NCBI GenBank assembly: GCA_947504115.1
Contig: CANNGH010000001.1
Span: 186,001 to 250,000, forward strand
DNA length: 64,000 nucleotides
Direction: 5' to 3'
Source of the DNA: an uncultured Sedimentitalea sp.
Lineage (GTDB): Bacteria; Pseudomonadota; Alphaproteobacteria; Rhodobacterales; Rhodobacteraceae
Within the stretch, counting starts at the first letter, position 1, and each line of letters begins with the position of its first letter. The translations under genes and the position numbers were made by a program. The notes beneath the pieces were generated by a model that saw nothing but the letters and a program-made list of their open reading frames with translations, searched no databases and was not told where the DNA came from. This document shows positions 7,879-17,460 of the stretch, in pieces.

Positions 7879-8618
7879 GGCTCGACCCGTTCGTTTGCGG
7901 CCAGTTGCAGGGCGGCGGCGATCAGCGCGGGAACGCCCGGATGAGTGCCGATCGGAGCGAGGCGCGGGCCGGGGAAATCGGCAAGATCCAGTGCCTCGGG
8001 AATGTCGTCGGTGACGTGGCCGCCGCTGGCGGCGAAAAACGGCAGGCAGATCGTCTTTGCGCCGGTGTCGAACACCACGTCGCCGAGATAGGGCGGCTCT
8101 TCGATGAAGCCCAGCCGGACGTCGCCGAACGTCATCAGATTGCCCAAAGCGTCGGCAAAGGTCCGTGTTGCGCGCGCCGAGTTCTCGCTGCGCCCAGAAC
8201 CATGCGCGGCGATGATCAGGCAGGTGTCGGCGGCTTTCCAATCCTGCGCGTCCAGCGTCTCGCGCAGCAGGTCGCGGGCCAGTCCTGCCAGCGCCGGGTC
8301 CGCGCCAAGCGGCGGCAGTATCCGCGCCGCCCGCGCGCCGACCCGCTTGGGCAGAAGTGTCTGCGTGAACCAGCCATCGGTCATGAACAGCGGGTAGATC
8401 AGCGGCTGCGCGTCGCAGCCCTCCAGCGCGCGGTCCAGCGCGCCCTTGTCGGCCAGCGTCGCGCTGTGCAGCCGCCAATCCGGCAGGTGGTCGCCGACCC
8501 GTGCCGTCAGTTCGGCCAGATCGGCCTCGGCAGGGGCAGGGTCCGACGGCTGGCCGTGGCTGACCACGATGACATCAGTGGCTTGTGCCTTCGGAGAATG
8601 TGATCTTGTTCCAGACAT
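7875..8618 (-). CDS. CbiX-type sirohydrochlorin chelatase-like protein
   Basis: A 247-residue protein with two CbiX-like halves. The N-terminal half begins [12 protein letters not shown], with a metal-site His; the second has AAHGSGR and the ASGGHVTDDIPEAL signature. CbiX/SirB enzymes insert Co or Fe into sirohydrochlorin. Heme d1 is built from siroheme, so a ferrochelatase role, making siroheme from NirE-derived precursor, fits. The ATG at 8618 overlaps the nirN 3' end by 44 bases; upstream extension would lie entirely inside nirN. It is the penultimate gene of the nir operon. Cobaltochelatase activity for B12 is an alternative. Confidence 0.8.
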   Translation of the reverse strand: MSGTRSHSPKAQATDVIVVSHGQPSDPAPAEADLAELTARVGDHLPDWRLHSATLADKGALDRALEGCDAQPLIYPLFMTDGWFTQTLLPKRVGARAARILPPLGADPALAGLARDLLRETLDAQDWKAADTCLIIAAHGSGRSENSARATRTFADALGNLMTFGDVRLGFIEEPPYLGDVVFDTGAKTICLPFFAASGGHVTDDIPEALDLADFPGPRLAPIGTHPGVPALIAAALQLAANERVEP

Positions 8619-10119
8619 TGTATTTTCCCGAGGGTTTGCGCATCGGCAGGCGCCGGACCTCTTCCAGTGTTTCCGCGTCATAGACGATGACCGCGCCATC
8701 GTCTTCCCAGATCGACACCAGAGCATAGCGCCCATCGCGGGTGAATTCCACATGCGCCACTGTCGCGCCGGGTTCGGGACGCAGGGTTTTGACGATCTCG
8801 AGGCTTTGCTTGTCGATCACGTGCATCACGTCCTTGTTCGGACCGAAAAACACATCGGCCCAGAAATAGGGCGAATCTTCGTGGCTGCGCAGGAAAAATC
8901 CCGGCCCGTCGGTGTCGATGGTTTTCAGCACCGACCAGTCCTCGGTGTCGATGATCGACAGCTTCCCCTCTTTCAGGTGGGGGGTCGCCATTACACGCCG
9001 CCCGTCCTTTTCCCACGAGATGCCGGACCCCAGATGCGGCATGCCGGGCAGGGGCAGTTCCGCGATCTCGCGGCCCACGTTCAGGTTGACTACGACGCCA
9101 CGCTTGCCGTCGCGCGCCGCGCCGATCAGGTGACGGTAATCATTGGTGAAAAAGAAATCGTCCAGCGGCTCGGCGATCTCGATCCGGCGACGGGCGAACA
9201 AGCCTTCGGAGGAGGGAATCGCCTCGACCATGTCGCGTTCCTGGCTGTGGATGAACCCCTCATAGACCGGCGGCGCGTTCGGGTCGGTGGCGACCTCCCA
9301 GATTTCGGGCTGATCCTTCAGCGCGAGAATGAAACTGTCGCGTTGGGGGGCCTGATAGACGGCGGAAACGCGACTGTGAACGCCGCTGACCGATATCACC
9401 GGCATCACCTTTTCGACGCTCAGATCGGCGGTGGACAGGATCGTCAGCGTCATCGGCAGGTAGTTGGCGACCGCCAGATGTTTGCCGTCCTTGCTCATGG
9501 CAATATTGCGGCTGTTCAGGCCCGCGCGCACGCGCCCGACCTGTTGCAGTGACCAGATATCGTATTTCTGCACCCAGCCATCGCGCGACATGATGAACAC
9601 ATAGCGCCCGTCAGGCGAGAATTTCGGGCCGCCATGCACGGCGAACGGGGTCTCGAACCGGTCCAGAACCTCGAATGTGTCACCGTCCAAAACGCTGACA
9701 TGGTGATCGCCGGTTTCGACCACCAGCGTGATGTTCAGCGGATCGCCGTCGAAAACCGGGCGCTCGGCAGCGGTGTAATCCGGATCGAACCACAGCGTTT
9801 CGACGATCTCGGTCTCTGTCCAGTCGGGGATCACGTCCAGCGGGGTTTCCAGCCAAGAGGCCAGCGCGGCGATCCGGTCGGAGTCCAGGACATCGCCGAA
9901 CCCCTCCATCTGGGTGGCGGCGCGGCCTTTCGCGATCACGCTTTCCAGATCCGGGCCGCGCATGCGCCCCAGCGTTTCCGGGATCAGCGCCGGGCCGGTG
10001 CCGCCAAGACGGCTCTCGCCGTGGCAGGAGGCGCAATGGTCGGCGTAATCCTGCGCCGGATCTGCGGCAAGGGGCGCGGCCAGCGCCAGAAGGCTAGAAA
10101 AAACGATGGGCCGGATCAT
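8575..10119 (-). CDS. nirN: NirN, c-type cytochrome with d1-type propeller (dihydro-heme d1 dehydrogenase)
   Basis: A 514-residue periplasmic protein with a Sec signal, a heme c domain (CASCH, residues 29-33), and an eight-bladed propeller related to NirS. The propeller ends in the same PSGKYNVWN-type C-terminal signature as NirS (PTGKFNVYN). NirN is known to catalyse the last step of heme d1 synthesis, introducing the acrylate double bond, and to hand the cofactor on with NirF. It is distinguished from NirS by weaker similarity and gene order. It overlaps nirJ by 26 bases. Confidence 0.92.
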   Translation of the reverse strand: MIRPIVFSSLLALAAPLAADPAQDYADHCASCHGESRLGGTGPALIPETLGRMRGPDLESVIAKGRAATQMEGFGDVLDSDRIAALASWLETPLDVIPDWTETEIVETLWFDPDYTAAERPVFDGDPLNITLVVETGDHHVSVLDGDTFEVLDRFETPFAVHGGPKFSPDGRYVFIMSRDGWVQKYDIWSLQQVGRVRAGLNSRNIAMSKDGKHLAVANYLPMTLTILSTADLSVEKVMPVISVSGVHSRVSAVYQAPQRDSFILALKDQPEIWEVATDPNAPPVYEGFIHSQERDMVEAIPSSEGLFARRRIEIAEPLDDFFFTNDYRHLIGAARDGKRGVVVNLNVGREIAELPLPGMPHLGSGISWEKDGRRVMATPHLKEGKLSIIDTEDWSVLKTIDTDGPGFFLRSHEDSPYFWADVFFGPNKDVMHVIDKQSLEIVKTLRPEPGATVAHVEFTRDGRYALVSIWEDDGAVIVYDAETLEEVRRLPMRKPSGKYNVWNKITFSEGTSH

Positions 10120-11311
10120 GGCGTTTCCCGCGGAAGGGCGTGACGGTCAGCCGCTCGGCCTCGTCCACGCCGATTTCTTGATTTGAGAGATAGCAGGCCG
10201 GATCTTCGGCCCAAGGATCGCCGGTCAGTTGCAGCGCGCGGATACGGGTGTTGCCGCCGCAGACCGACTGGAATGCGCAGGCGCCGCAGCGTCCTTTCAG
10301 CGGGCGGGGACGCAGGCGCAGTTGCGCCAGCATCGGATCGTCTCCAGTCCAGAGCTCGGAAAACGGCGTGTCCTTGACGCTGCCGATCGTGTAATCGGAC
10401 CAGTAGGTATCGGGATGCACCTTGCCCTGCGTGTCGATATTGGCGACGCCAAGACCCGAGGAATTGCCACCCCAAGCCTCAAGATGATCGCGCAAGTGCG
10501 CCAGTTTTTCCGCATCGAAATGCCGTTCGGCCCAGCGCAGGAAATAGACCGCGTCAGCGTCGTTATTGCCGGTCACGATGTCCAGACGCCGCGCCGCCCC
10601 GCTGGCGCTGGCCCAGGCGCGGTCGATCAGCAGATCAAGCGCCGCGCGGGTGTGGGAATGGTTGCTGTCCTCGCCCCGGTGCTTGTCGCCGCGTCCGGCA
10701 TAGACCAGATGCGAGAGATAAAACTTGTCTACATCTTCGTCATCGCACAGATTGATCAGATCGGGCAGTTGATCGTGGTTGTCCTTGGTCAGGGTGAACC
10801 GCAGCCCGACCTTGAGCCCGCGCGATCTGCATTCACGCACGCCGCGCACAGCGTCGTTATAGGCGCCATCGACGCCGCGGAACCAGTCATTGGTCGCGCC
10901 GATTCCGTCGATGGAGATGCCGACATAATCGAATCCGGCCTCGGCCACCTTGTCGGCGTTTTCGCCGTGGATCTTGGTGCCGTTGGTGGACAGCGCCAGC
11001 ATCTTGACCATCGGGCGCGCCTTGGCGGCGATCTCGAACAGGTCGAAGCGGTCCAGCGGCTCGCCGCCCGACAGGATCAGGGCGGGGATGCCGAACTGGC
11101 CCAGATCGTCCAGCGTGGACATCGCCTGTTCATGGCTCAACTCGCCGGGGAAATGCGCGTCGGACGAGACGGTATAGCAATGGCGGCACTTGAGGTTGCA
11201 GCGCCGCGTCAGGTTCCAGATCACCACCGGTTTCACCGGCCCGCTACTGCGACGGGCGCGCACGGGGGTGGGGTGGGTCAGTTGCTCCATATATTCGGAG
11301 AGACGGAACAT
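10094..11311 (-). CDS. nirJ: NirJ, heme d1 biosynthesis radical SAM enzyme
   Basis: A 405-residue radical SAM protein. The CNLKCRHC motif (Cys38, Cys42, Cys45) binds the SAM-coupled 4Fe-4S cluster, and GGEPL follows. A SPASM/Twitch-like C-terminal Cys set ([12 protein letters not shown] and DPACYL) would hold an auxiliary cluster. NirJ converts the propionate side chains of didecarboxysiroheme to oxo groups. It starts four bases after nirH. The length matches denitrifier NirJ. Confidence 0.95.
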   Translation of the reverse strand: MFRLSEYMEQLTHPTPVRARRSSGPVKPVVIWNLTRRCNLKCRHCYTVSSDAHFPGELSHEQAMSTLDDLGQFGIPALILSGGEPLDRFDLFEIAAKARPMVKMLALSTNGTKIHGENADKVAEAGFDYVGISIDGIGATNDWFRGVDGAYNDAVRGVRECRSRGLKVGLRFTLTKDNHDQLPDLINLCDDEDVDKFYLSHLVYAGRGDKHRGEDSNHSHTRAALDLLIDRAWASASGAARRLDIVTGNNDADAVYFLRWAERHFDAEKLAHLRDHLEAWGGNSSGLGVANIDTQGKVHPDTYWSDYTIGSVKDTPFSELWTGDDPMLAQLRLRPRPLKGRCGACAFQSVCGGNTRIRALQLTGDPWAEDPACYLSNQEIGVDEAERLTVTPFRGKRHDPAHRFF

Positions 11312-11315
11312 ATCG

Positions 11316-11804
11316 TTATCCTTTCTCGGGCCGCAGCCGCAGCCCGGTCTTTTTCAGGATCCGCGTGGAATAGAGGATGTCATTGCCCCGGCAGGCATCG
11401 CCGAGAATCTCGGCAACCTGAACGCGCAACGCCTCGACCTCGTCCCGGCTGCTGCCGTGCAGCATCGCGAACAGGTTGTAGGGCCAATCGGGCAGGGCGC
11501 GGGGGCGTTCGTAGCAATGGCTGACGAACTCCAGATCTCCCACCATTTGACCCAGCCGCGCGACCTGGTCGTCCTCGACGTCCCAGACCGACATGCCGTT
11601 CGCGGTCATGCCCAGCTTGTAATGGTTGGGCGCGACGGCGATGCGGCGGATGATGCCACGATCCTGCATGGCGCGCAGCCGGTCGCAAAGATCGCTTTCC
11701 GCGATGTCCAGTTGCTGGGCGACGGCGGCATAGGGGCGCGGCACCAGCGGCAGGCCGCCTTGCGTGGCGGCGATGATGCGGCGGTCGGTCGCGTCGATAC
11801 TCAT
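11316..11804 (-). CDS. nirH: NirH, siroheme decarboxylase subunit
   Basis: A 162-residue AsnC/Lrp-like protein of the siroheme decarboxylase family, with an N-terminal winged helix ([20 protein letters not shown]) and a RAM-like domain with [15 protein letters not shown] and [10 protein letters not shown]. With NirDL and NirG it decarboxylates siroheme to 12,18-didecarboxysiroheme. ATG 11804 overlaps the end of nirG (ATGA). It is named NirH rather than NirG by the GMSVWDV and [14 protein letters not shown] segments. Confidence 0.9.
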   Translation of the reverse strand: MSIDATDRRIIAATQGGLPLVPRPYAAVAQQLDIAESDLCDRLRAMQDRGIIRRIAVAPNHYKLGMTANGMSVWDVEDDQVARLGQMVGDLEFVSHCYERPRALPDWPYNLFAMLHGSSRDEVEALRVQVAEILGDACRGNDILYSTRILKKTGLRLRPEKG

Positions 11805-12250
11805 GCGGCCACCCGGAAACCGATGAAGAATTCCTGCAACTTGGGAAAGCACAGCACCTTGTGTCCGGTCTCCCGTGTCAGTTCCTCGGCCACGCGGTCG
11901 ATCTCCTCTTGGGTTTCGGTGGCCAGCACGAACCACATGTTCAGGCGGTGTGTGCGTTCATAATTATGCGCGACCTCCGGGCGTGCATTGACTTTGGTCA
12001 GGACGGTTTCGAAATCGTCCTCGGGCACGGCGATGGCACACAGGCAGAACGCCCCGCCCATGGCGGTGGCGTCGAAGAACGGGCCGAAGCGGGTGATGAC
12101 GCGCGCCTGTTTCATCGCCTCCAGCCGCGCGATCAGGTCGGCCTCGCTCAGCCCAAGTTCATCCGCCACCATGGCGAAGGGCTCGGGGGCGATGGGAAAG
12201 CCGTCTTGAAGGCGGTTCAGAATGGCGCGGTCGGTATCGTCGAGGATCAT
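11801..12250 (-). CDS. nirG: NirG, siroheme decarboxylase subunit
   Basis: A 149-residue Lrp-like siroheme decarboxylase subunit. The N terminus is DDTDRAILNRLQDGFPIAP, then RFGPFFDATAMGGAFCLCA and NARPEVAHNYERTHRLNMWFV, which are NirG signatures. The start ATG 12250 overlaps the stop of nirDL (12247). It works with NirDL and NirH on siroheme. A longer upstream frame runs inside nirDL and was not used. Confidence 0.9.
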   Translation of the reverse strand: MILDDTDRAILNRLQDGFPIAPEPFAMVADELGLSEADLIARLEAMKQARVITRFGPFFDATAMGGAFCLCAIAVPEDDFETVLTKVNARPEVAHNYERTHRLNMWFVLATETQEEIDRVAEELTRETGHKVLCFPKLQEFFIGFRVAA

Positions 12251-13239
12251 GCGCGTTCCCTTTCCGGGTTGGCGACCATGGCGCCGGTCTGTTTGAAGCA
12301 ATGCAGCGAAAACAGCGGTATATGCGGCACGTCGCGAAATTCGGGCAGTGCGCAGACCCGCGTGAGTGTCGCCATCGCATCGGCGCGGCTGCGGGCGTGG
12401 ATCATCGAATAGAGGCGATAGGGCCAGACATCCGGCACGATCTTGCGTTCGTAACAGAGGGTGATACCGGGCTGGCGGGCCAGCAGCGGACCGGCTTTGG
12501 TGATCGCGTCATGATCCATGTCCCAGACCACCATCGCGTTCGAGCGCCAGCCGAGCGCGCGGTGGCGCACGATCACGCCCAGCCGCGAGATGATGCCGGC
12601 CTCGACCAACACACGCGCGCGTGCCAGCACGTCGTCTTCGGAACGGTCCAGCCGGTCGGCCAGCGCCGCCCAGGGGCGCGGGATCAGGTCCAGTCCGCGC
12701 ATCAGCCCCTGCAACAGCGGGCGGTCGTCGGCGCGGAACACGCTGCCATCGACGGTGCGGCCCATGGAATGCAGCATCCGGTCGCCCCGCATGGCGAATC
12801 CCAGATCGACGTTGAAGGGCCGCACCAGCCGCAGGTCCAGAACCCGCAGGCCGGAGCGTTCGGAAATTCGCGCCAGCGCCGCATCCACATGGGCGCGGTC
12901 GGGGCCGGTGGCCACGAACCACAGGTTCCAGTCGTTTTCCCGCAGATAGGAATGGTTGACGCCCGGCTCCTCACCGATGATCGTCGCGACCTCCTCGATC
13001 CGGTCGTCGGGCGCGGCGACCGCGGCCAGCGTGCTCGCCGAGACGATGTTGGGCGCGCAGGTGGCGCCGACGCGGGTGATCCGGCCATGGTCCTTCTGGT
13101 GAGCCAGCCGCGCGATCACGTCGGCCTCGGTCACGCCGAGCGTTTGCGCCAGTTGTTCGAACGGGCGGGAAATGATCGGAAAATCGCGCTGCCAGTCGTC
13201 CAGCAGCGCCTGCGTGATCGGATCGGTCACTCCTTCCAT
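12247..13239 (-). CDS. nirDL: NirDL, fused siroheme decarboxylase subunits
   Basis: A 330-residue fusion of two Lrp-like siroheme decarboxylase units. The NirD-like half (residues 1-165) has RVGATCAPNIVSASTLAAV and a conserved NHSYLRENDWNLWFV histidine region. The NirL-like half (from about 170) has RHRALGWRSNAMVVWD and CYERKIVPDVWPY. In Pseudomonas these are separate genes, while a fusion is known in Paracoccus. Three bases separate it from nirF. Confidence 0.92.
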   Translation of the reverse strand: MEGVTDPITQALLDDWQRDFPIISRPFEQLAQTLGVTEADVIARLAHQKDHGRITRVGATCAPNIVSASTLAAVAAPDDRIEEVATIIGEEPGVNHSYLRENDWNLWFVATGPDRAHVDAALARISERSGLRVLDLRLVRPFNVDLGFAMRGDRMLHSMGRTVDGSVFRADDRPLLQGLMRGLDLIPRPWAALADRLDRSEDDVLARARVLVEAGIISRLGVIVRHRALGWRSNAMVVWDMDHDAITKAGPLLARQPGITLCYERKIVPDVWPYRLYSMIHARSRADAMATLTRVCALPEFRDVPHIPLFSLHCFKQTGAMVANPERERA

Positions 13240-13242
13240 GGC

Positions 13243-14379
13243 TTACAACCCCGTCCTGTGCGCGCGCGCGGTGAAAAAGATGCCCGAGGGGCTTTCGGCG
13301 TCGATTTCGCGCAGTTTCTCGAATGTCCGCGTGTCATAGACGATGACCTTGCCGGCATCGCGCACCGAAAGCCAGACTTCATGTCCGCGCGGGGTGAACT
13401 CCATGTGCAGCACGCCGGGGCCGGGCTTGAATTCGTGCACGACTTCTTTGCTCATGGTGTCGATAACCTGGATCGTGTCGTTGTCGGGATGGGCGAAGTT
13501 GACCCAGACCTGCCGTCCGTCGGGGCGCGCAATGGCGAATACCGGCTGGCCGTGGGTGGCGGTGCGCCCGGTCTCGGTCAGGTCGCGCGCATCGACCCAA
13601 AGCACCTCGCGCTGGCCGACCGCCGGAAGCACGAATTCGTTTCCCGCCAGCGCCCAGCCCTCCAGATGCGGCATCTTGTAGACCGGCAGACCCTCGCGCC
13701 CCGCGGCATAGCCGTCCAGGATCGGCTGCGGTTTCGGGTCGTCCTGCCACAGGTCAAGCGCGGTCAGGTGGTCGGCGCCGAAAAGGCCGGTGATATAGGT
13801 GCGCCCGTCGCCCGTCACCAGCGCGTCATAAGGGTTTTCGCCCATGCCGGTGATCTTGGTGATCGCGGGTTCATCACCGGACATGTCGGCGATCCAGGTC
13901 TCGCCCGCGTCCCACAGGGTAAAGACGAAGCGGCGGCCGGGAATATCCACCAGCCCGATCGTTTTCGAACCCGTCGGAATGTCCGCGACCATCTCCAGCG
14001 TGTCGGCATCGAAGATGCGCACGCCTCCGGGTTCGTAGTTCGACACGGCGACAAGGCCGCCATCGTCCGAAATCGCACCGCCGATGGAGTTGCCGCCCTG
14101 GATCACGCGGTTGACGATTGATCGTTCCAGAATGTCCACCTTGGTCAGCCCGCCATCGCGTCCGAACACATAGGCGAACCGCTGATCCGGCGAATAGACC
14201 AGAGAGGCATGGGACAGATCGCCCAAGCCCTCGATCCGCCCGATGCGCGCGCGTTCGGATTGATCCACCACCAGAAGCGATCCGCTGGCGCGTTCCACAA
14301 CCAGCCCCAGATCGCCGGTCGGCTGCGCCATTGCGGGGCCCGACAGGACCAGCGCGGCGGCAAGAAAAAGGCGTTTCAT
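13243..14379 (-). CDS. nirF: NirF, heme d1 biosynthesis propeller protein
   Basis: A 378-residue periplasmic beta-propeller protein similar to the d1 domain of NirS but without a heme c motif. A Sec signal (MKRLFLAAALVLSGPAMA) without lipobox Cys indicates a soluble periplasmic form, as in Paracoccus, rather than the lipoprotein of Pseudomonas. NirF binds the late heme d1 intermediate and interacts with NirN and NirS during insertion. ATG 14379 overlaps the nirC stop by four bases. Confidence 0.92.
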   Translation of the reverse strand: MKRLFLAAALVLSGPAMAQPTGDLGLVVERASGSLLVVDQSERARIGRIEGLGDLSHASLVYSPDQRFAYVFGRDGGLTKVDILERSIVNRVIQGGNSIGGAISDDGGLVAVSNYEPGGVRIFDADTLEMVADIPTGSKTIGLVDIPGRRFVFTLWDAGETWIADMSGDEPAITKITGMGENPYDALVTGDGRTYITGLFGADHLTALDLWQDDPKPQPILDGYAAGREGLPVYKMPHLEGWALAGNEFVLPAVGQREVLWVDARDLTETGRTATHGQPVFAIARPDGRQVWVNFAHPDNDTIQVIDTMSKEVVHEFKPGPGVLHMEFTPRGHEVWLSVRDAGKVIVYDTRTFEKLREIDAESPSGIFFTARAHRTGL

Positions 14380-14690
14380 TCAGTGTCTCCGGTCAAAAGA
14401 TAGGTCGCGATCCAGTCCGCTTCGGCCCGGCTCAACAACGGCCGCCAGGGCGGCATGGCGGTGCCGGGAATTCCGTCCAGCACGACCGAGGACAACGTTT
14501 CGCGATCATAATGTTCCAGTGATTGCGGCCGGATGTCGGGACCAAGCCCGCCCTTCAGCGTCAGCCCGTGGCACGAGCCGCAATCCTGCAACACGAACCG
14601 TTCCAGCGCTTGCGCATCGACCCGAGGCGCATCTCCGGCGTTGGCGGTTCCGGCAATCAGCAGCGCCAGGATCAACGCGGACCTATTCAC
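14376..14690 (-). CDS. nirC: NirC, small c-type cytochrome
   Basis: A 104-residue periplasmic monoheme cytochrome with a signal peptide (cleavage near residue 18) and the heme motif CGSCH at 37-41. Candidate Met ligands lie in the GTAMPPW segment. NirC is proposed to accept electrons during NirN/NirF heme d1 maturation or to donate to NirS. It overlaps nirE by eight bases and nirF by four, so the three are tightly coupled. Confidence 0.9.
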   Translation of the reverse strand: MNRSALILALLIAGTANAGDAPRVDAQALERFVLQDCGSCHGLTLKGGLGPDIRPQSLEHYDRETLSSVVLDGIPGTAMPPWRPLLSRAEADWIATYLLTGDTE

Positions 14691-15468
14691 CCGCCATCAC
14701 AGCCGGTCCGGTCTGTGCCTCCTCGCTCACCCCCGTTTCGCCACGATAAAGCGAAACGACATGGCCGATCACGAACAGCACCGGCGCACGCAGCGGCATC
14801 GCCTTGATATCGACCCCGATCTGGTCCAGCCGCGAGATCAGCCGCTTTTCGCGCGGCGTGGTGGCGGCGGAAACCGCCATGACCGGCAGGCTGGCGGGCA
14901 TGCCCTCGCGCATCAGGTTCAGCGCGATTTCGGGCATGTTGGCGACGCCCATATAGACGACCAGCGTGGTGTCGGGGTTGGCCAGACTCTTCCAGTCCAG
15001 ATCCAGGCTCTGGCCGGCGGCGCGGTGGCCGGTGACATAGCGCACACCGGTTGCCAGCCCGCGATGGGTCAGCGGCACGCCGGTCGCGGCGGCCATGCCC
15101 TGGGCCGCGGTGATGCCGGGCGCGTATTCGACGGTCACGCCGCAATGGGCCAGATGCGCGGCCTCTTCGCTGCCGCGCCCGAAGATCATCGGATCGCCGC
15201 CTTTCAGGCGGGCGACGGTCAGACCCTCGGACGCCAGTTCGGCCAGGATTTCGTTGATCCGTTCCTGGGGAACGGTATGGCATTTCGGGGCCTTGCCGAC
15301 CGGGATCATCCGTGCCATCGGCGGGGCAAGGTCAAGAATTTCGGGCGAAACCAGCCGGTCATAGACGACGGCATCGGCCTCGTTCAACATACGCAGCGCG
15401 CGCAGGGTCAGCAGGTCGGCGTCGCCGGGGCCGGCACCGATCAGATATACCTTGCCTGTGGGGGTCAT
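14683..15468 (-). CDS. nirE: NirE, uroporphyrinogen-III C-methyltransferase
   Basis: A 261-residue SUMT: SAM-dependent methylation of uroporphyrinogen III at C2 and C7 to precorrin-2, committing tetrapyrrole to heme d1. Motifs are VYLIGAGPGDADLLT at the N terminus, VYDRLVS, RLKGGDPMIFGRG and GVRYVTGH. There is no CysG-type oxidase/chelatase domain, so siroheme formation needs another enzyme, such as the CbiX-like protein in this operon. The start ATG 15468 has an AGGAG site; the in-frame extension upstream runs through a terminator-like hairpin and was rejected. Confidence 0.93.
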   Translation of the reverse strand: MTPTGKVYLIGAGPGDADLLTLRALRMLNEADAVVYDRLVSPEILDLAPPMARMIPVGKAPKCHTVPQERINEILAELASEGLTVARLKGGDPMIFGRGSEEAAHLAHCGVTVEYAPGITAAQGMAAATGVPLTHRGLATGVRYVTGHRAAGQSLDLDWKSLANPDTTLVVYMGVANMPEIALNLMREGMPASLPVMAVSAATTPREKRLISRLDQIGVDIKAMPLRAPVLFVIGHVVSLYRGETGVSEEAQTGPAVMAGE

Positions 15469-15500
15469 GTGCTGGCTCCTGAGTGTGGCTGCATGGTCCG

Positions 15501-15534
15501 GGTAAGAAACCGGGGACCGCGCTGCGGCCCCCGG
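15501..15534 (-). terminator. Terminator/attenuator hairpin between nirS and nirE
   Basis: On the minus strand an 11-pair stem, CCGGGGGCCGC / GCGGTCCCCGG (one G-T pair) with the loop AGC, is followed by TTTCTTACC. It lies in the 76-base nirS-nirE gap. It probably ends most transcripts after nirS and protects the nirS 3' end, so the structural enzyme is made in excess over the cofactor enzymes. Confidence 0.75.
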
Positions 15535-15544
15535 CAATTGCGCG

Positions 15545-17426
<1,882 letters not shown>

Positions 17427-17460
17427 GGTGAGATCGCTTTGAAACGGCCAGTGTCGCGCC

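Noticed and set aside
12301-14121. A 606-codon plus-strand ORF antisense to nirDL and nirF
   Set aside because: The opposite-strand genes are well supported; this translation lacks motifs and is rich in His, Arg and Gln.
15469-15537. A longer NirE start at 15537
   Set aside because: The added residues run through the terminator hairpin and do not resemble SUMT N termini; ATG 15468 has an AGGAG site.
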